In this document: piece after piece, positions 33,528 to 41,637 of the stretch
How the letters are laid out: each line of letters starts with the position of its first letter
Position numbering within the stretch: position 1 is the stretch's first letter
DNA from: Deinococcus peraridilitoris DSM 19664
GTDB lineage: Bacteria; Deinococcota; Deinococci; Deinococcales; Deinococcaceae
DNA: 64,000 nucleotides
Assembly (NCBI RefSeq): GCF_000317835.1
Contig: NC_019793.1
Coordinates: 2,046,001-2,110,000 of the forward strand
Direction: 5' to 3'
The notes under the pieces: generated by a model
Databases searched by the model: none
What the model saw: only the letters and a program-made list of their open reading frames with translations
What the model was told of the DNA's origin: nothing
Made by a program: the position numbers and the translations under genes

Positions 33528-33533
33528 TACGCT
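33528..33533 (+). promoter_or_regulatory. Leaderless-type -10 box for the + strand gene at 33540
   Basis: TACGCT followed by exactly six bases and ATG 33540; no SD. Same TANNNT-N6-start pattern as at 24732, 38215, 48787 and 53295. Confidence 0.45.
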
Positions 33534-33539
33534 GTTCGT

Positions 33540-33755
33540 ATGAAGCGAGTACAGCAGCTCATCAACCCGGTGTTGTGGTTCGCGGTTGCGGTTCTTGGCG
33601 TACTCGTGCTGTTCAAGACTCTCTCTCCAGATGGCGCCCGCAACGGGCCCCATCGTTTCGATGTGACATCTCCTGGTATCCTCCAGCGTGGCCCTGAGGT
33701 CACTGTTCCACCTATAGGCAGGAACGAGCTCGCGCCGTCAACGCCCAGGCGATAG
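33540..33755 (+). CDS. Single-pass membrane protein, opposite strand inside the right-arm operon
   Basis: 71 residues. One membrane helix (~9-26, PVLWFAVAVLGVLVLF), then a Pro-rich extracytoplasmic or cytoplasmic tail. It interrupts the minus-strand gene series and carries its own leaderless-type promoter, so it is expressed separately, perhaps in lysogens. Function unknown; surface exclusion is a possible but untested idea. Confidence 0.5.
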   Translation: MKRVQQLINPVLWFAVAVLGVLVLFKTLSPDGARNGPHRFDVTSPGILQRGPEVTVPPIGRNELAPSTPRR

Positions 33756-33764
33756 ACCTTAAAG

Positions 33765-34223
33765 TCAGGCGCGAAGGTCGAGCGCTTCGACGGTGTTATT
33801 CAGCAGCCGCTCGAACTCAGCGCTGAACCCAAAGCGCTCAGCGTTCATGCGGATGGATTTGTAGATGTCGCCATCCGCGTGACGCTTGCACGCTGCGGCC
33901 CAGTCGCACAGCATCTCCAGCACGTCAATCAGGTTCATGTCCTTGATGCCGTTCTCGTGATGCTCCGGGTGGTGTCGGTTGTGCTGGTAGTGGTGCGTGA
34001 GGGCCTCACCCATCTCTACGAGGCTGGCTTTGTACTCGTCTGAGCCGTACGTCAGTTCGCGCAGTCGTGGCGTGACCCGGTTGAAGACTTCGACTTCAGG
34101 GCTGAGGAGTTTGCTGCGGTCGTGTTCTTCGCTGCGGTAGAGGAGTTCGTGCGTGGCGCGCATGAGGTAGGCGCGGACTTGGTTGATGTGTTCGTGCGTG
34201 TCGGGTCGTGAATCGTAGGTCAT
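33765..34223 (-). CDS. DUF5662 family protein
   Basis: 152 residues from ATG 34223 (SD AAAGGAAG). Close match to the DUF5662 pattern of phages and mobile elements: THEHINQVRAYL, HDRSKLLSPE, TYGSDEYKASL, then HHYQHNRHHPEHHENG and MNLIDVLEMLCDWAAACKRH. The many His/Asp residues suggest a metal site of HD-like type; the biochemical role is unknown. Follows the methyltransferase gene. Confidence 0.75.
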   Translation of the reverse strand: MTYDSRPDTHEHINQVRAYLMRATHELLYRSEEHDRSKLLSPEVEVFNRVTPRLRELTYGSDEYKASLVEMGEALTHHYQHNRHHPEHHENGIKDMNLIDVLEMLCDWAAACKRHADGDIYKSIRMNAERFGFSAEFERLLNNTVEALDLRA

Positions 34224-34249
34224 GGCTTCCTTTCGCTGTTGTTGTCCTG

Positions 34250-34969
34250 TTATTGGGCGGTGCGGGCGTTCAAGATGCGCTGGCCGACCCAACGCGCGAC
34301 TTCCGGCGAGACGGCATTCCCGAGCGTCCGGTTTCGAGCGCGGTCCATCCCCTCGGGAAGCCCATCAGCCACTCGAAAAGTTCCGGGTGGGGTGTGCCTC
34401 CAGTACCCGTGAGCGACTGGAAGCGCTTGTAAGCGGGATGCTTCTGCATGGATGGCGCGCAGTGGTTTGCCGTCGCGGTCGGTGTGGGCAAGAACGAAAA
34501 CGCGGGGTCGTTGATGCAAGGCGCCAACGTCAGCGGCTCGCACTCGAATTGGCAGGCTGGCATACCCGATTCCCCACAAGTCGCGCCGCACGTCGGGCAC
34601 CCAGTCCCGCCAGCGTGGGGAGTTCTCCACGATGACCCATCGAGGGCGTAAGTCGTGAACGATGCGGGCGTATTCACTCCAGAGGCCGGACTTCTCGCCT
34701 GCCAGGCCGAGTCGGTCGCTCGCCGTGTTGGCGCTGCTGATGTCCTGGCAGGGGAAACCGCCGCAGATGACATCAGGTCGGGAAACAAGGGTTGCGGTGA
34801 TGTCTCGTACATCGGTGAACCTCGGTGTGTCGGGCCAGTGTTTTTCGAGGACGGCGCGGGCGAAGGGGTCGATTTCGACTTGCCAGATGGTCTTGAATCC
34901 TCCGGTCAGCTCGAGTCCGCTTTCCAGTCCTCCGATTCCTGCGAACAGCGAGCCTACGGTGAGTGTCAT
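34250..34969 (-). CDS. C5-cytosine DNA methyltransferase
   Basis: 239 residues. Motif I LFAGIGGLESGL, motif IV GGFPCQDIS (catalytic Cys), motif VI ENSP, motif VIII QRPRVFVLA, motif X GNAVSPEVARWVG. The target-recognition part between VIII and X is only about 50 residues, so the enzyme is near the lower size limit of the family. No endonuclease gene is adjacent, so it is probably an orphan phage methylase that shields DNA from host restriction. SD GGAGGAACG. Confidence 0.88.
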   Translation of the reverse strand: MTLTVGSLFAGIGGLESGLELTGGFKTIWQVEIDPFARAVLEKHWPDTPRFTDVRDITATLVSRPDVICGGFPCQDISSANTASDRLGLAGEKSGLWSEYARIVHDLRPRWVIVENSPRWRDWVPDVRRDLWGIGYASLPIRVRAADVGALHQRPRVFVLAHTDRDGKPLRAIHAEASRLQALPVAHGYWRHTPPGTFRVADGLPEGMDRARNRTLGNAVSPEVARWVGQRILNARTAQ

Positions 34970-34998
34970 TCGTTCCTCCGGTGGGTCGATAAGGTTAC

Positions 34999-35310
34999 TT
35001 AGAGGGCTGCTTCCGTTTTGCGCTGCTCCTCGTCCTCAACGTGCATGGCATGCCCGAATCGCAGGATGTTCGCGGCGTCCAGCAGCGCGGCGGCATTCGG
35101 GTTGGTGGACGCCACCCAATCGCGCTCGTGGGCAATGCAGATGTGCCGGGTGTCTTTGGTGGTGGTCCAGTCGCATCCGCCGTCATCGAAGTCCTGCGGG
35201 ATGTACTCGCGCACGACTTGCATCAGGGCGAGCGCGAGGTCGCGCTCGCTGATTTGCACGTCGAGGATGGCGCGGGCGGTCACGTTCAGGGTCCTGTCGC
35301 GGTTGGTCAT
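34999..35310 (-). CDS. 103-residue phage protein, unknown
   Basis: ATG 35310, SD AAAGGAC. Contains TARAILDVQISERDLALALMQVV, CDWTTTKDTRHICIAHERDW and a helical end with HVEDEEQRKTEAAL. Not recognised. Part of the same transcript as the methyltransferase. Confidence 0.5.
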   Translation of the reverse strand: MTNRDRTLNVTARAILDVQISERDLALALMQVVREYIPQDFDDGGCDWTTTKDTRHICIAHERDWVASTNPNAAALLDAANILRFGHAMHVEDEEQRKTEAAL

Positions 35311-35369
35311 GGTTTGTCCTTTCGCCCTATAACGCGCGGGCAGCGCCTGAGTGGAGGGATAGTCCGACG

Positions 35370-35648
35370 TCAGAACGCCGCGAAGGGGTCGAACTTCAGG
35401 GGCGGCAGACGGTCCAAGACTTCCGATACGACCACAGCGCCACCCATCAGCAGCGCGCCTGCGACGATCGCTTCACTGGGAAGGCGGGTGGTTTGAAACC
35501 GGCCTGTGCTCGTGCGTGGCATCGGCCGGGCGTGAAGGAGGCCGTGACAGGCTGGTAGGAGGCACAGGGCGAAGATCAGCAAGGCCAGGGCGCGCAGGAG
35601 AGCGGCAGAAGTTGCGGTGATCGGACGGGGAAGGTGGAGTGTAGTCAT
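35370..35648 (-). CDS. Small lipoprotein-like membrane protein
   Basis: 92 residues, overlapping the previous gene by ATGA. Signal-like helix (LLRALALLIFALCLLPAC) with a possible lipobox LPAC, then a basic linker and a second hydrophobic stretch (AIVAGALLMGGAVVVSEVL). Could be exported or double-spanning. Surface placement would suit superinfection exclusion, but that is conjecture. Confidence 0.5.
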   Translation of the reverse strand: MTTLHLPRPITATSAALLRALALLIFALCLLPACHGLLHARPMPRTSTGRFQTTRLPSEAIVAGALLMGGAVVVSEVLDRLPPLKFDPFAAF

Positions 35649-35881
35649 GAGTTATCCACAGAATCCACAGGCAGGCTGAATCCTGTGGATAAGTCCATCG
35701 GAATCAGCACGCCATTGACGATCAACCCGATGGGCCGCATGTCCTCGCGGGTGGCGATGTGCGCCAAGCGTTCGTGCAGCTCCTCCAGGCAGGTACAAGG
35801 GTAGGCTGCGCCAGTGATCCAGCGACCGTCGCTTTGACGTTGCTCGACCTGCAGCCGGCAGTACGGGGGTGGTCGGGGCAT
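35645..35881 (-). CDS. 78-residue phage protein carrying DnaA boxes in its 3' end
   Basis: ATG 35881 starts directly after the TGA of the ribbon-helix-helix gene. Beta-rich start (YCRLQVEQRQSDGRW), one CTC pair, helix (LEELHERLAHIATRED). Not recognised. Its last codons contain the inverted DnaA boxes at 35652-35692. Confidence 0.5.
   Translation of the reverse strand: MPRPPPYCRLQVEQRQSDGRWITGAAYPCTCLEELHERLAHIATREDMRPIGLIVNGVLIPMDLSTGFSLPVDSVDNS
35652..35692. promoter_or_regulatory. Inverted pair of perfect DnaA boxes
   Basis: TTATCCACA at 35652-35660 (+) and its complement TGTGGATAA at 35684-35692, both exact matches to the DnaA-box consensus, with an inner CCACAGG/CCTGTGG inverted repeat between them. 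It could be a phage replication origin element or a DnaA-titrating/regulatory site. Confidence 0.5.
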
Positions 35882-36073
35882 TCACGATTCCGCTTCTTCC
35901 GGTCCTCGGTTGAGCACTGCAGCAGCGTGTTGCCTGATGGCGCGGCGAGCTGCGTCGGACGCGCTGAGCTTCTCCAGCAGACTCAGGGTGTCGAGTGCCT
36001 GGGCATCTTCAGCGTCGAGACGCAAGGTCATGCGCCGTTCCACGGTCCTTCGTGGTGTCTTTTTGGTGTCCAC
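35882..36073 (-). CDS. Ribbon-helix-helix regulator
   Basis: 63 residues, GTG start at 36073. RHH layout: beta strand [15 protein letters not shown] (residues ~14-28), helix A with [10 protein letters not shown], helix [16 protein letters not shown]; basic N terminus. It is the first gene of the right-arm operon, about 40 bases from the junction with comEC, so it may autoregulate the operon. The end of the chimeric comEC frame overlaps its first 65 bases. Confidence 0.6.
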   Translation of the reverse strand: MDTKKTPRRTVERRMTLRLDAEDAQALDTLSLLEKLSASDAARRAIRQHAAAVLNRGPEEAES

Positions 36074-37829
36074 ACCTCAGCATGACAAGTTGGATGTAAC
36101 GCGTTCGTGCATCATGGCTGGCGAGGGCAACGTCCAGTCGGAAGATACCCATCGCGCGCAAGGCAGGGACCACGGTGCCCGCGCCCACGTCAAAGTCACC
36201 GCGCGGCGTGCCGCCCCCATCGATCAGCATCGTGAACTTTCCCAGGCGAACGAGGGAGCTGTCCCCCTGTCCCACGTCGAGGTAGACAATCTCGCGCGGC
36301 GGGTCGAGGCGGGCAGGCAGTCCGGTGCCCAGCACACACAGCCCCATGATCAGTCCCAGGTGGCGCACCCGCACCCGCTGATGCAGCCACAGCACGAACG
36401 CGCCCGCGAACACACCGTAAGCCACGAACCCGACCGGGCCGAGATTTCCCCACGGCAGGGCAGGCACGCGGCCAAACACCCCCACAAGCGTCAGCAGCAG
36501 CTGAGCGAGCGGCAACACCACCAGATTGACCGGCGTGCTGAAGGGACCGAGCAGGCCGGCCACAAATCCCAGCGGCACGAGGGCAGCCATCAGCGGCGCG
36601 GCGAGCAGGTTGGCCGGCAGGCCCACCAGCGGCACCTGACCGAAGTGGTGCGCGATGACCGGCAGCGTGCCGAGTTCGGCCAGGATCGTGCCAGCCAGGG
36701 CGAACTTCAGCGGCCGGGGCCAACGTGCCGGCAGGCGCGCCTCCAGACGCGGGGTGAAGGTCAGGGCCAGCACCGCCAGAAAGCTCAGCTGAAAGCCCAG
36801 GTCGAACACCCACAGTGGGTACACCGCGAGACATACCGTTCCGGCCAGCCCCAGCGTACCCAGCGCCTCCAGCTTGCCGCGCCCCACCCACAGCCCCAGC
36901 AGCACGGCCCCACCCATCAGCACCGCGCGGGTGATGCTGGGTGAGGGTCCCACCAGCCACAGGTAAGCACCCAGCAAGGCCAGCAGCAGCGGATAGCGCC
37001 ACAGTTTCAGCGGGGTGCGGGCCAGCAGAAAGGTGGCCGCTCCCACCAGCAGCGCGACGTTCTGACCGCTCAGGGCCATCAGGTGTGCGAGCCCGGCCCG
37101 CGCGAAGGCGTCGCGGGTGTTGAGGCCTCCCTGCAACTCCGTCTGCTGAATCTCACGGCGATCACCGAGCTCGATGGCCTCCATCAACGCCCCTTCGTGC
37201 GCGCCCAGGCCCGAACGCAAACCACGCCGAAACCAGCCACGCACACCTCCTTCATGTTTGGCGTGCAGGACCTGCGCGCCGTACACCACCTCGTGCACAC
37301 CCTGCACCCGCAACCACAACGCGTAATCGAAGCCGCCCGGGTTGCGCTTGCCGCCAGGCTCGTTCAGGGTCCCCCGCACACGCAGCGTTCCAGCGGGTAC
37401 CTGTGGCTTGGGAGAAAGCGCCACACGCGCACCTGGCTCGGCAAGACGTAGAAACTGCCCATCCCACTCGCCGTCGAGGGTCACCACCGCTCCGCGCCAC
37501 TCGGCCAGTGCGCTCGGAGCGCCGCTCCACTGCCGCTCGCGCACCGCACCGAAAGCACAGGCGATCAAGGCGAGTGCCATCAATGACCAGCTTCGCCCGA
37601 ACGTATCGGCACGCCACGACAGGCCGCACAGGGGTACCAGCAGAAACAGCGCGCCCCACAGGGCACCCCACGACATCAGTACGCCGGCCAGCAATCCGGC
37701 GAAGGTCGCCACCGGCCAGGTGATCAGTACGGCACCGTGCGCGCGTCCTGTCTCGACGCTGGGCCTGCCGCTCAGTGGCGATAGGACCGCCTCATGCTGG
37801 ACCTCTGCGGCGCGACCCGGCACGTGCAT
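36009..37829 (-). pseudogene. comEC: comEC, DNA-uptake channel, truncated by the prophage
   Basis: Inner-membrane channel that carries single-stranded DNA into the cell in natural transformation. ATG 37829 overlaps the comEA stop. About 571 native residues remain: N-terminal membrane segments, an OB-like region (~90-200), the conserved [17 protein letters not shown], then many membrane helices. The metallo-beta-lactamase-like domain begins ([20 protein letters not shown]) and breaks at LASH, the first His of its metal motif. About 33 phage-encoded codons follow before the stop at 36009. The rest of the domain (usually ~170 residues) is absent, so the protein should be inactive unless the prophage excises. 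Confidence 0.88.
36085..36122. other. Prophage right attachment junction (attR) inside comEC
   Basis: Upstream (minus sense) the reading frame is ComEC (LDVALASH); downstream it loses all similarity just where the conserved HxDxDH metal motif should continue. The junction therefore lies within this stretch. The crossover core cannot be read without the left end, which is outside the window. Confidence 0.65.
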
Positions 37830-38203
37830 CAGAAGGCGACGAGCGGAGCCAGTGTCTCCAGCAGCTTCGGCCCGATGCCCTTCACGGTGTCGAGGTCTGC
37901 GAGTGAACGGTACGGGCGTCCGGCGATGAGGCGCTCCGCGAGGGCCGGGCCGATTCTCGGCAGCGCCTCCAGTTGCGCCCTGGACGCGGTGTTCACGTTC
38001 ACCCGGCCACTGATGAGGGGCGCGACGCTCGCCGTGTGACGGTACTCGGGTGCAACATCGCGCGGCGTGGGTGAGGGCAGCTCGTGCCGCGCGACCTGCA
38101 CGTCCTGCGGGGCAGGGAACAGGTGAGGCCACACGGCCCAGCCCCCGCAGCATACGGCGGCAAGCGTCAGCACGGCACCCGCAGCGTGGTCTTTGAACTT
38201 CAC
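37829..38203 (-). CDS. comEA: ComEA, competence DNA-binding protein
   Basis: 124 residues from GTG 38203, supported by a TANNNT box six bases upstream; the open frame extends further but has no start signal. One N-terminal membrane helix ([19 protein letters not shown]), a Pro-rich linker, and a C-terminal helix-hairpin-helix pair ([20 protein letters not shown] and [19 protein letters not shown]) that binds double-stranded DNA outside the inner membrane. The stop overlaps comEC, so the two are translated together. Confidence 0.88.
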   Translation of the reverse strand: MKFKDHAAGAVLTLAAVCCGGWAVWPHLFPAPQDVQVARHELPSPTPRDVAPEYRHTASVAPLISGRVNVNTASRAQLEALPRIGPALAERLIAGRPYRSLADLDTVKGIGPKLLETLAPLVAF

Positions 38204-38209
38204 CGCTTC

Positions 38210-38215
38210 AGGGTA
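38210..38215 (-). promoter_or_regulatory. Leaderless-type -10 box of comEA-comEC
   Basis: Minus strand TACCCT, then GAAGCG and GTG 38203: TANNNT-N6-start. No SD is present between them. Confidence 0.5.
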
Positions 38216-38373
38216 GGACACGCTCGCCTTGCTTGACGGCGCAAAGTTGGCGTTCCGCCCAGAGCCCGCCTGGTAAGGGTGGGCAGGCTCCGGTGATCCG
38301 GGCAGAAAATAACCCGGCTGACTGCCGTGCCGAACACAGTGGGGTGATTTCAGGTCACGCGCTGCAGACACCG

Positions 38374-38402
38374 TTGACTTTCGCGGCACCTGTTGCTAAC
38401 CT
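38374..38402 (+). promoter_or_regulatory. Promoter of the tRNA-Ala/tRNA-Met unit
   Basis: TTGACT at 38374-38379, 17-base spacer, TAACCT at 38397-38402, thirteen bases before the tRNA-Ala 5' end. Confidence 0.7.
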
Positions 38403-38414
38403 AACAAAGCCTTT

Positions 38415-38490
<76 letters not shown>

Positions 38491-38533
38491 GGAGACCGGA
38501 GGCCCCCGCATGGCGGGGGCTTCTGGCAATTTA

Positions 38534-38609
<76 letters not shown>

Positions 38610-38610
<1 letters not shown>

Positions 38611-38648
38611 AAGAAAAGAACCCCGTCCTGGACGGGGTTCTTTTCTTT
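38610..38648. terminator. Strong terminator after the tRNAs
   Basis: AAAGAAAAGAACCCCGTC ... GACGGGGTTCTTTTCTTT: 18 perfect pairs around a 3-base loop; A-rich and T-rich ends make it usable in both directions. Confidence 0.9.
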
Positions 38649-38831
38649 GGTGGAACCCCATCGCCAACCAGATGAAGTTGTTGTCTGTGCTCCAGCAAAG
38701 GAGAAACCTGTCGAAAACAAGCTCGTGCAGGGGTGCGTACAGCCTGAGGCTCCGCGTCGTGGCCATCACGACCAGTGGTGAGCAGCCATCTTCCGCCCTT
38801 GAGCATCAGCGCGTACAACGCGCGTTGGGAG
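38649..38831. other. No gene supported
   Basis: This stretch between the tRNA terminator and the permease remnant shows only short, inconsistent frames on both strands. It probably belongs to decayed DNA that includes the remnant that follows. Confidence 0.4.
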
Positions 38832-39072
38832 TGGTCTTCTCAACCAGTTCTTGAACGCCTTCAAGGACTTTCTGGGCCGTTCGTGTAGCTGAAAGATCCC
38901 GAGAAGTATACCCAGCGACTGGGTCTGCAACAGTTCAACGGTGCCTACGGGCAGGAGTGGGCGCTGCTGATGGTCTGCGCGACCGTCTTCGTATCGCCGC
39001 GATTCGTGCTGTTCTTTTTCACTCAGCGCTACCTTGTAGAAGGCCTCGCCTTCACTGGACGCAAAGGCTGAG
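38832..39072 (+). pseudogene. Remnant of a sugar ABC transporter permease (MalG type)
   Basis: The last ~75 codons of a MalG-like permease remain. Two frames must be joined: NQFLNAFKDFLG in one frame, then PFV-stop-LKDPEKYT and LGLQQFNGAYGQEWALLM in the next; Tyr is replaced by TAG at the expected PFVYLKDPEKY. The end (VLFFFTQRYLVEGLAFTGRKG) is the classical C terminus of the family. Upstream parts are gone. It lies 66 bases before the beta-mannosidase, so the enzyme probably once had a dedicated mannoside importer. Confidence 0.75.
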
Positions 39073-39138
39073 CCTTCACCCGTCCCTTTGTCGCGTCGCT
39101 TGCGCGCGAGATGCTGACCTCCGCCCTGGAGCTTCTGA

Positions 39139-41637
39139 ATGACCCACCTCGATTTGCACGCCGACTGGCAGTTGAAACCTCGCAACCCGGCCCTGCCCCT
39201 CTCCGACGACTTCGCTTCCCCGGACGGCTGGCTGAGCGCCAGTGTGCCCGGCACCGTGCAGCAGGACCTGCTGACACAAGGCCGCATTCCCGACCCCTAC
39301 TACGGTATCAACGAGCACGACGTGCAGTGGGTCGGTGAGCAGGATTGGCTGTATCGCGTCACCTTCGACGTGCACGAGGCCACCCTGCACGAAGAGTACG
39401 TGCGCCTGTACTTTGGGGGCCTCGACACCTTCTGCACCGTGTGGCTGAACCGCGAAGAAGTGCTGCGCAGCGAGAACATGTTCGTGCCGCGTACCCTGAA
39501 CGTGAAACAGCACCTGCACGCCGGGCGCAACATCCTGCAGCTGCTGTTCGAAAGTCCCCTGCGCGTCGGGCGCGCCCTGGAAGCACAGCATGGAAAGCGC
39601 GCCGCCTGGAACGGTGACAAGAGCCGCCTGTACGTCCGCAAAGCGCAGTACCACTACGGCTGGGACTGGGGGCCGGTGCTGCTCACCACCGGCCCCTGGA
39701 AGAGCGTCGAGTTGCGCGCCTTTGGTAACGCCATCGAGGATGTGCACGTCCCAGGCGAGGTCACACCCGACCTGCAGACCGCTTTTGTGCCGGTGCGCGT
39801 GCAGCTCACCCAGGACGACCCGGCCCAGCGACTGGTCGTGGAGTTGCGCTCACCCGTTGGTGAGGTGCTGCAACGCGCGGAGCTGCCCGCTTCTCAAACC
39901 GCCGGGACGCTCTTCGAGCTGCCGCGTCCGCAGCTGTGGTACCCCAACACCCTGGGCGAGCAACCGCTCTACAGCGTGCAGGTGACGCTGTGGCACGGCG
40001 AAAAAGTCGTGGATGCGTGCTGCCGTCGCATCGGGCTGCGCCGCCTGCGCGTCGTGCAGGAAGCGGTGCATGGTGAGCCGGGTACCAGCTTCACCTTCGA
40101 GGTGAACAACGTGCCCTTTTTTGCGGGCGGGGCCAACTGGATTCCCGACGACCTGCTGCTCAACCGCATCACGCCCGAGCGCTACCGCGAGCGCCTGACG
40201 CAGGCGCAAGGCGCCAACATGACCATGATCCGGGTGTGGGGAGGCGGCATCTACGAACCGGACGTCTTTTACGACATCTGCGACGAATTGGGGTTGCTGG
40301 TGTGGCAGGATTTCATGTTCGGCTGCGGCATGTATCCCGCCTATGAAGGGTTCCTCACGAGCGTACGCGCGGAGGCCGAAGCGGCCGTGCGGCGGCTTCG
40401 CCACCACCCCTGCCTGGCGCTGTGGTGCGGCAACAACGAGGATTACGCCATCGCAGAGTCGGTCGGGGCGTCCGGTCCGGGCGGCGACGAGTCGCGCTTT
40501 GACGCGAGGGTCATCTACGAAGATCTCCTGCCGGAGGTGTGCGCGCAGCTTGATCCAGCGCGGACCTACTGGCCCGGCAGTCCGTGGGGCGGCGTCAACT
40601 CTGCCGATCCCACCGTCGGTGACCGACACAGTTGGGAGATCTGGCACGGCCCGATGGCGCCATACCAGAAGTACGCCAGGTACGAGGCGCGCTTCGTGAG
40701 TGAGTTCGGACTGCAGTCCGCACCCGCCCTCAGCACGCTGCATGCCTGCACGCCCGAGCGCGAGCGCTTTCCCGAAAGCCGCACCATCACCCATCACAAC
40801 AAAGCGACCGGCCCCAACGGAGAGGGAGACGGCCACCGCCGCCTCGCGGTGTACCTTGCCGATAACCTGCGTGCCCACCGCACCTTGGACGAGTTCGTGT
40901 ACAACACCCAGTTTGTGCAGGGCGAGGCGATGCGCTACGCCTACCGTGACTTTCGCGCGCGCTTTGAGGGTCCTGGTAAGTACGCCGTGTCAGGCGCGCT
41001 GGTGTGGCAGCTCAACGACTGCTGGCCCGTAACGAGCTGGGCGATCATCGATTCGCAGGGCTTCGAGAAGCCCGCGTATTACACCATCAAACGCGAACTC
41101 GCGTCCCTCTCGGTCGGACTGCGCCTGAATGAGGGCGAGCTGGAAATCTGGCTGTCCAGCGCCAGGACCATGGCGCTGGACGCGCAACTTGACGTGTACG
41201 TCTACGGGCTGGACGGCACCCTCGCCCTGCACGAAACCCGTGACGTGCGGGTGTGGCCGGGCCGCAAGACGGAGCTGTCCGCCCGTTGTGCCTCCGGCGT
41301 ACCCCAGGTGTACTTCGCGGAGCTCACGCTGAACGGTGAGGTGGTGGCGCGCGCTGCCGAGTTTCCCGAGCCGTTCAAGTTCTACGACTTTCCGCATCCC
41401 GAACTGCAGGTGGAATGGGTCGCTGAGAACGCGCTGCGCCTCACCGCCCGCAAGCCGACCAAGGGGGTGTGGCTGGACACCGACTGCCCGGCCCATTGGG
41501 ACGACAACTTCCTTGATTTGCGTCCTGGCGAGTCGCGCACCGTCACGGCGCGCGCGCTGAACGGGCAGACGGTACGCGTGCGTTTTCTGAACGCGCCCGA
41601 AGCTTTGACTGTGTCGGTGGCGCCAAAACCTTCCTGA
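39139..41637 (+). CDS. Beta-mannosidase, glycoside hydrolase family 2
   Basis: 832 residues, normal for GH2 mannosidases. It removes terminal beta-mannose from manno-oligosaccharides in the cytoplasm (no signal peptide). Domains: sugar-binding jelly roll (1-190; VPGTVQQDLLTQGRIPDPYYG), Ig-like (190-300), TIM barrel (300-600) with acid/base Glu434 in WCGNNED and nucleophile Glu522 in VSEFG, and C-terminal Ig-like parts. SD-like CTGGAG upstream. Its former transporter partner is the pseudogene just upstream. Confidence 0.9.
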   Translation: MTHLDLHADWQLKPRNPALPLSDDFASPDGWLSASVPGTVQQDLLTQGRIPDPYYGINEHDVQWVGEQDWLYRVTFDVHEATLHEEYVRLYFGGLDTFCTVWLNREEVLRSENMFVPRTLNVKQHLHAGRNILQLLFESPLRVGRALEAQHGKRAAWNGDKSRLYVRKAQYHYGWDWGPVLLTTGPWKSVELRAFGNAIEDVHVPGEVTPDLQTAFVPVRVQLTQDDPAQRLVVELRSPVGEVLQRAELPASQTAGTLFELPRPQLWYPNTLGEQPLYSVQVTLWHGEKVVDACCRRIGLRRLRVVQEAVHGEPGTSFTFEVNNVPFFAGGANWIPDDLLLNRITPERYRERLTQAQGANMTMIRVWGGGIYEPDVFYDICDELGLLVWQDFMFGCGMYPAYEGFLTSVRAEAEAAVRRLRHHPCLALWCGNNEDYAIAESVGASGPGGDESRFDARVIYEDLLPEVCAQLDPARTYWPGSPWGGVNSADPTVGDRHSWEIWHGPMAPYQKYARYEARFVSEFGLQSAPALSTLHACTPERERFPESRTITHHNKATGPNGEGDGHRRLAVYLADNLRAHRTLDEFVYNTQFVQGEAMRYAYRDFRARFEGPGKYAVSGALVWQLNDCWPVTSWAIIDSQGFEKPAYYTIKRELASLSVGLRLNEGELEIWLSSARTMALDAQLDVYVYGLDGTLALHETRDVRVWPGRKTELSARCASGVPQVYFAELTLNGEVVARAAEFPEPFKFYDFPHPELQVEWVAENALRLTARKPTKGVWLDTDCPAHWDDNFLDLRPGESRTVTARALNGQTVRVRFLNAPEALTVSVAPKPS

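Noticed and set aside
35910..36944. 344-codon + strand frame crossing the prophage/comEC junction
   Set aside because: His/Gln/Arg-rich low-complexity translation, antisense to comEC and the RHH gene; no start signal.
38766..39287. 173-codon minus-strand frame near the beta-mannosidase start
   Set aside because: Overlaps both the permease remnant and the N terminus of beta-mannosidase, which are certain; no start signal or domain.
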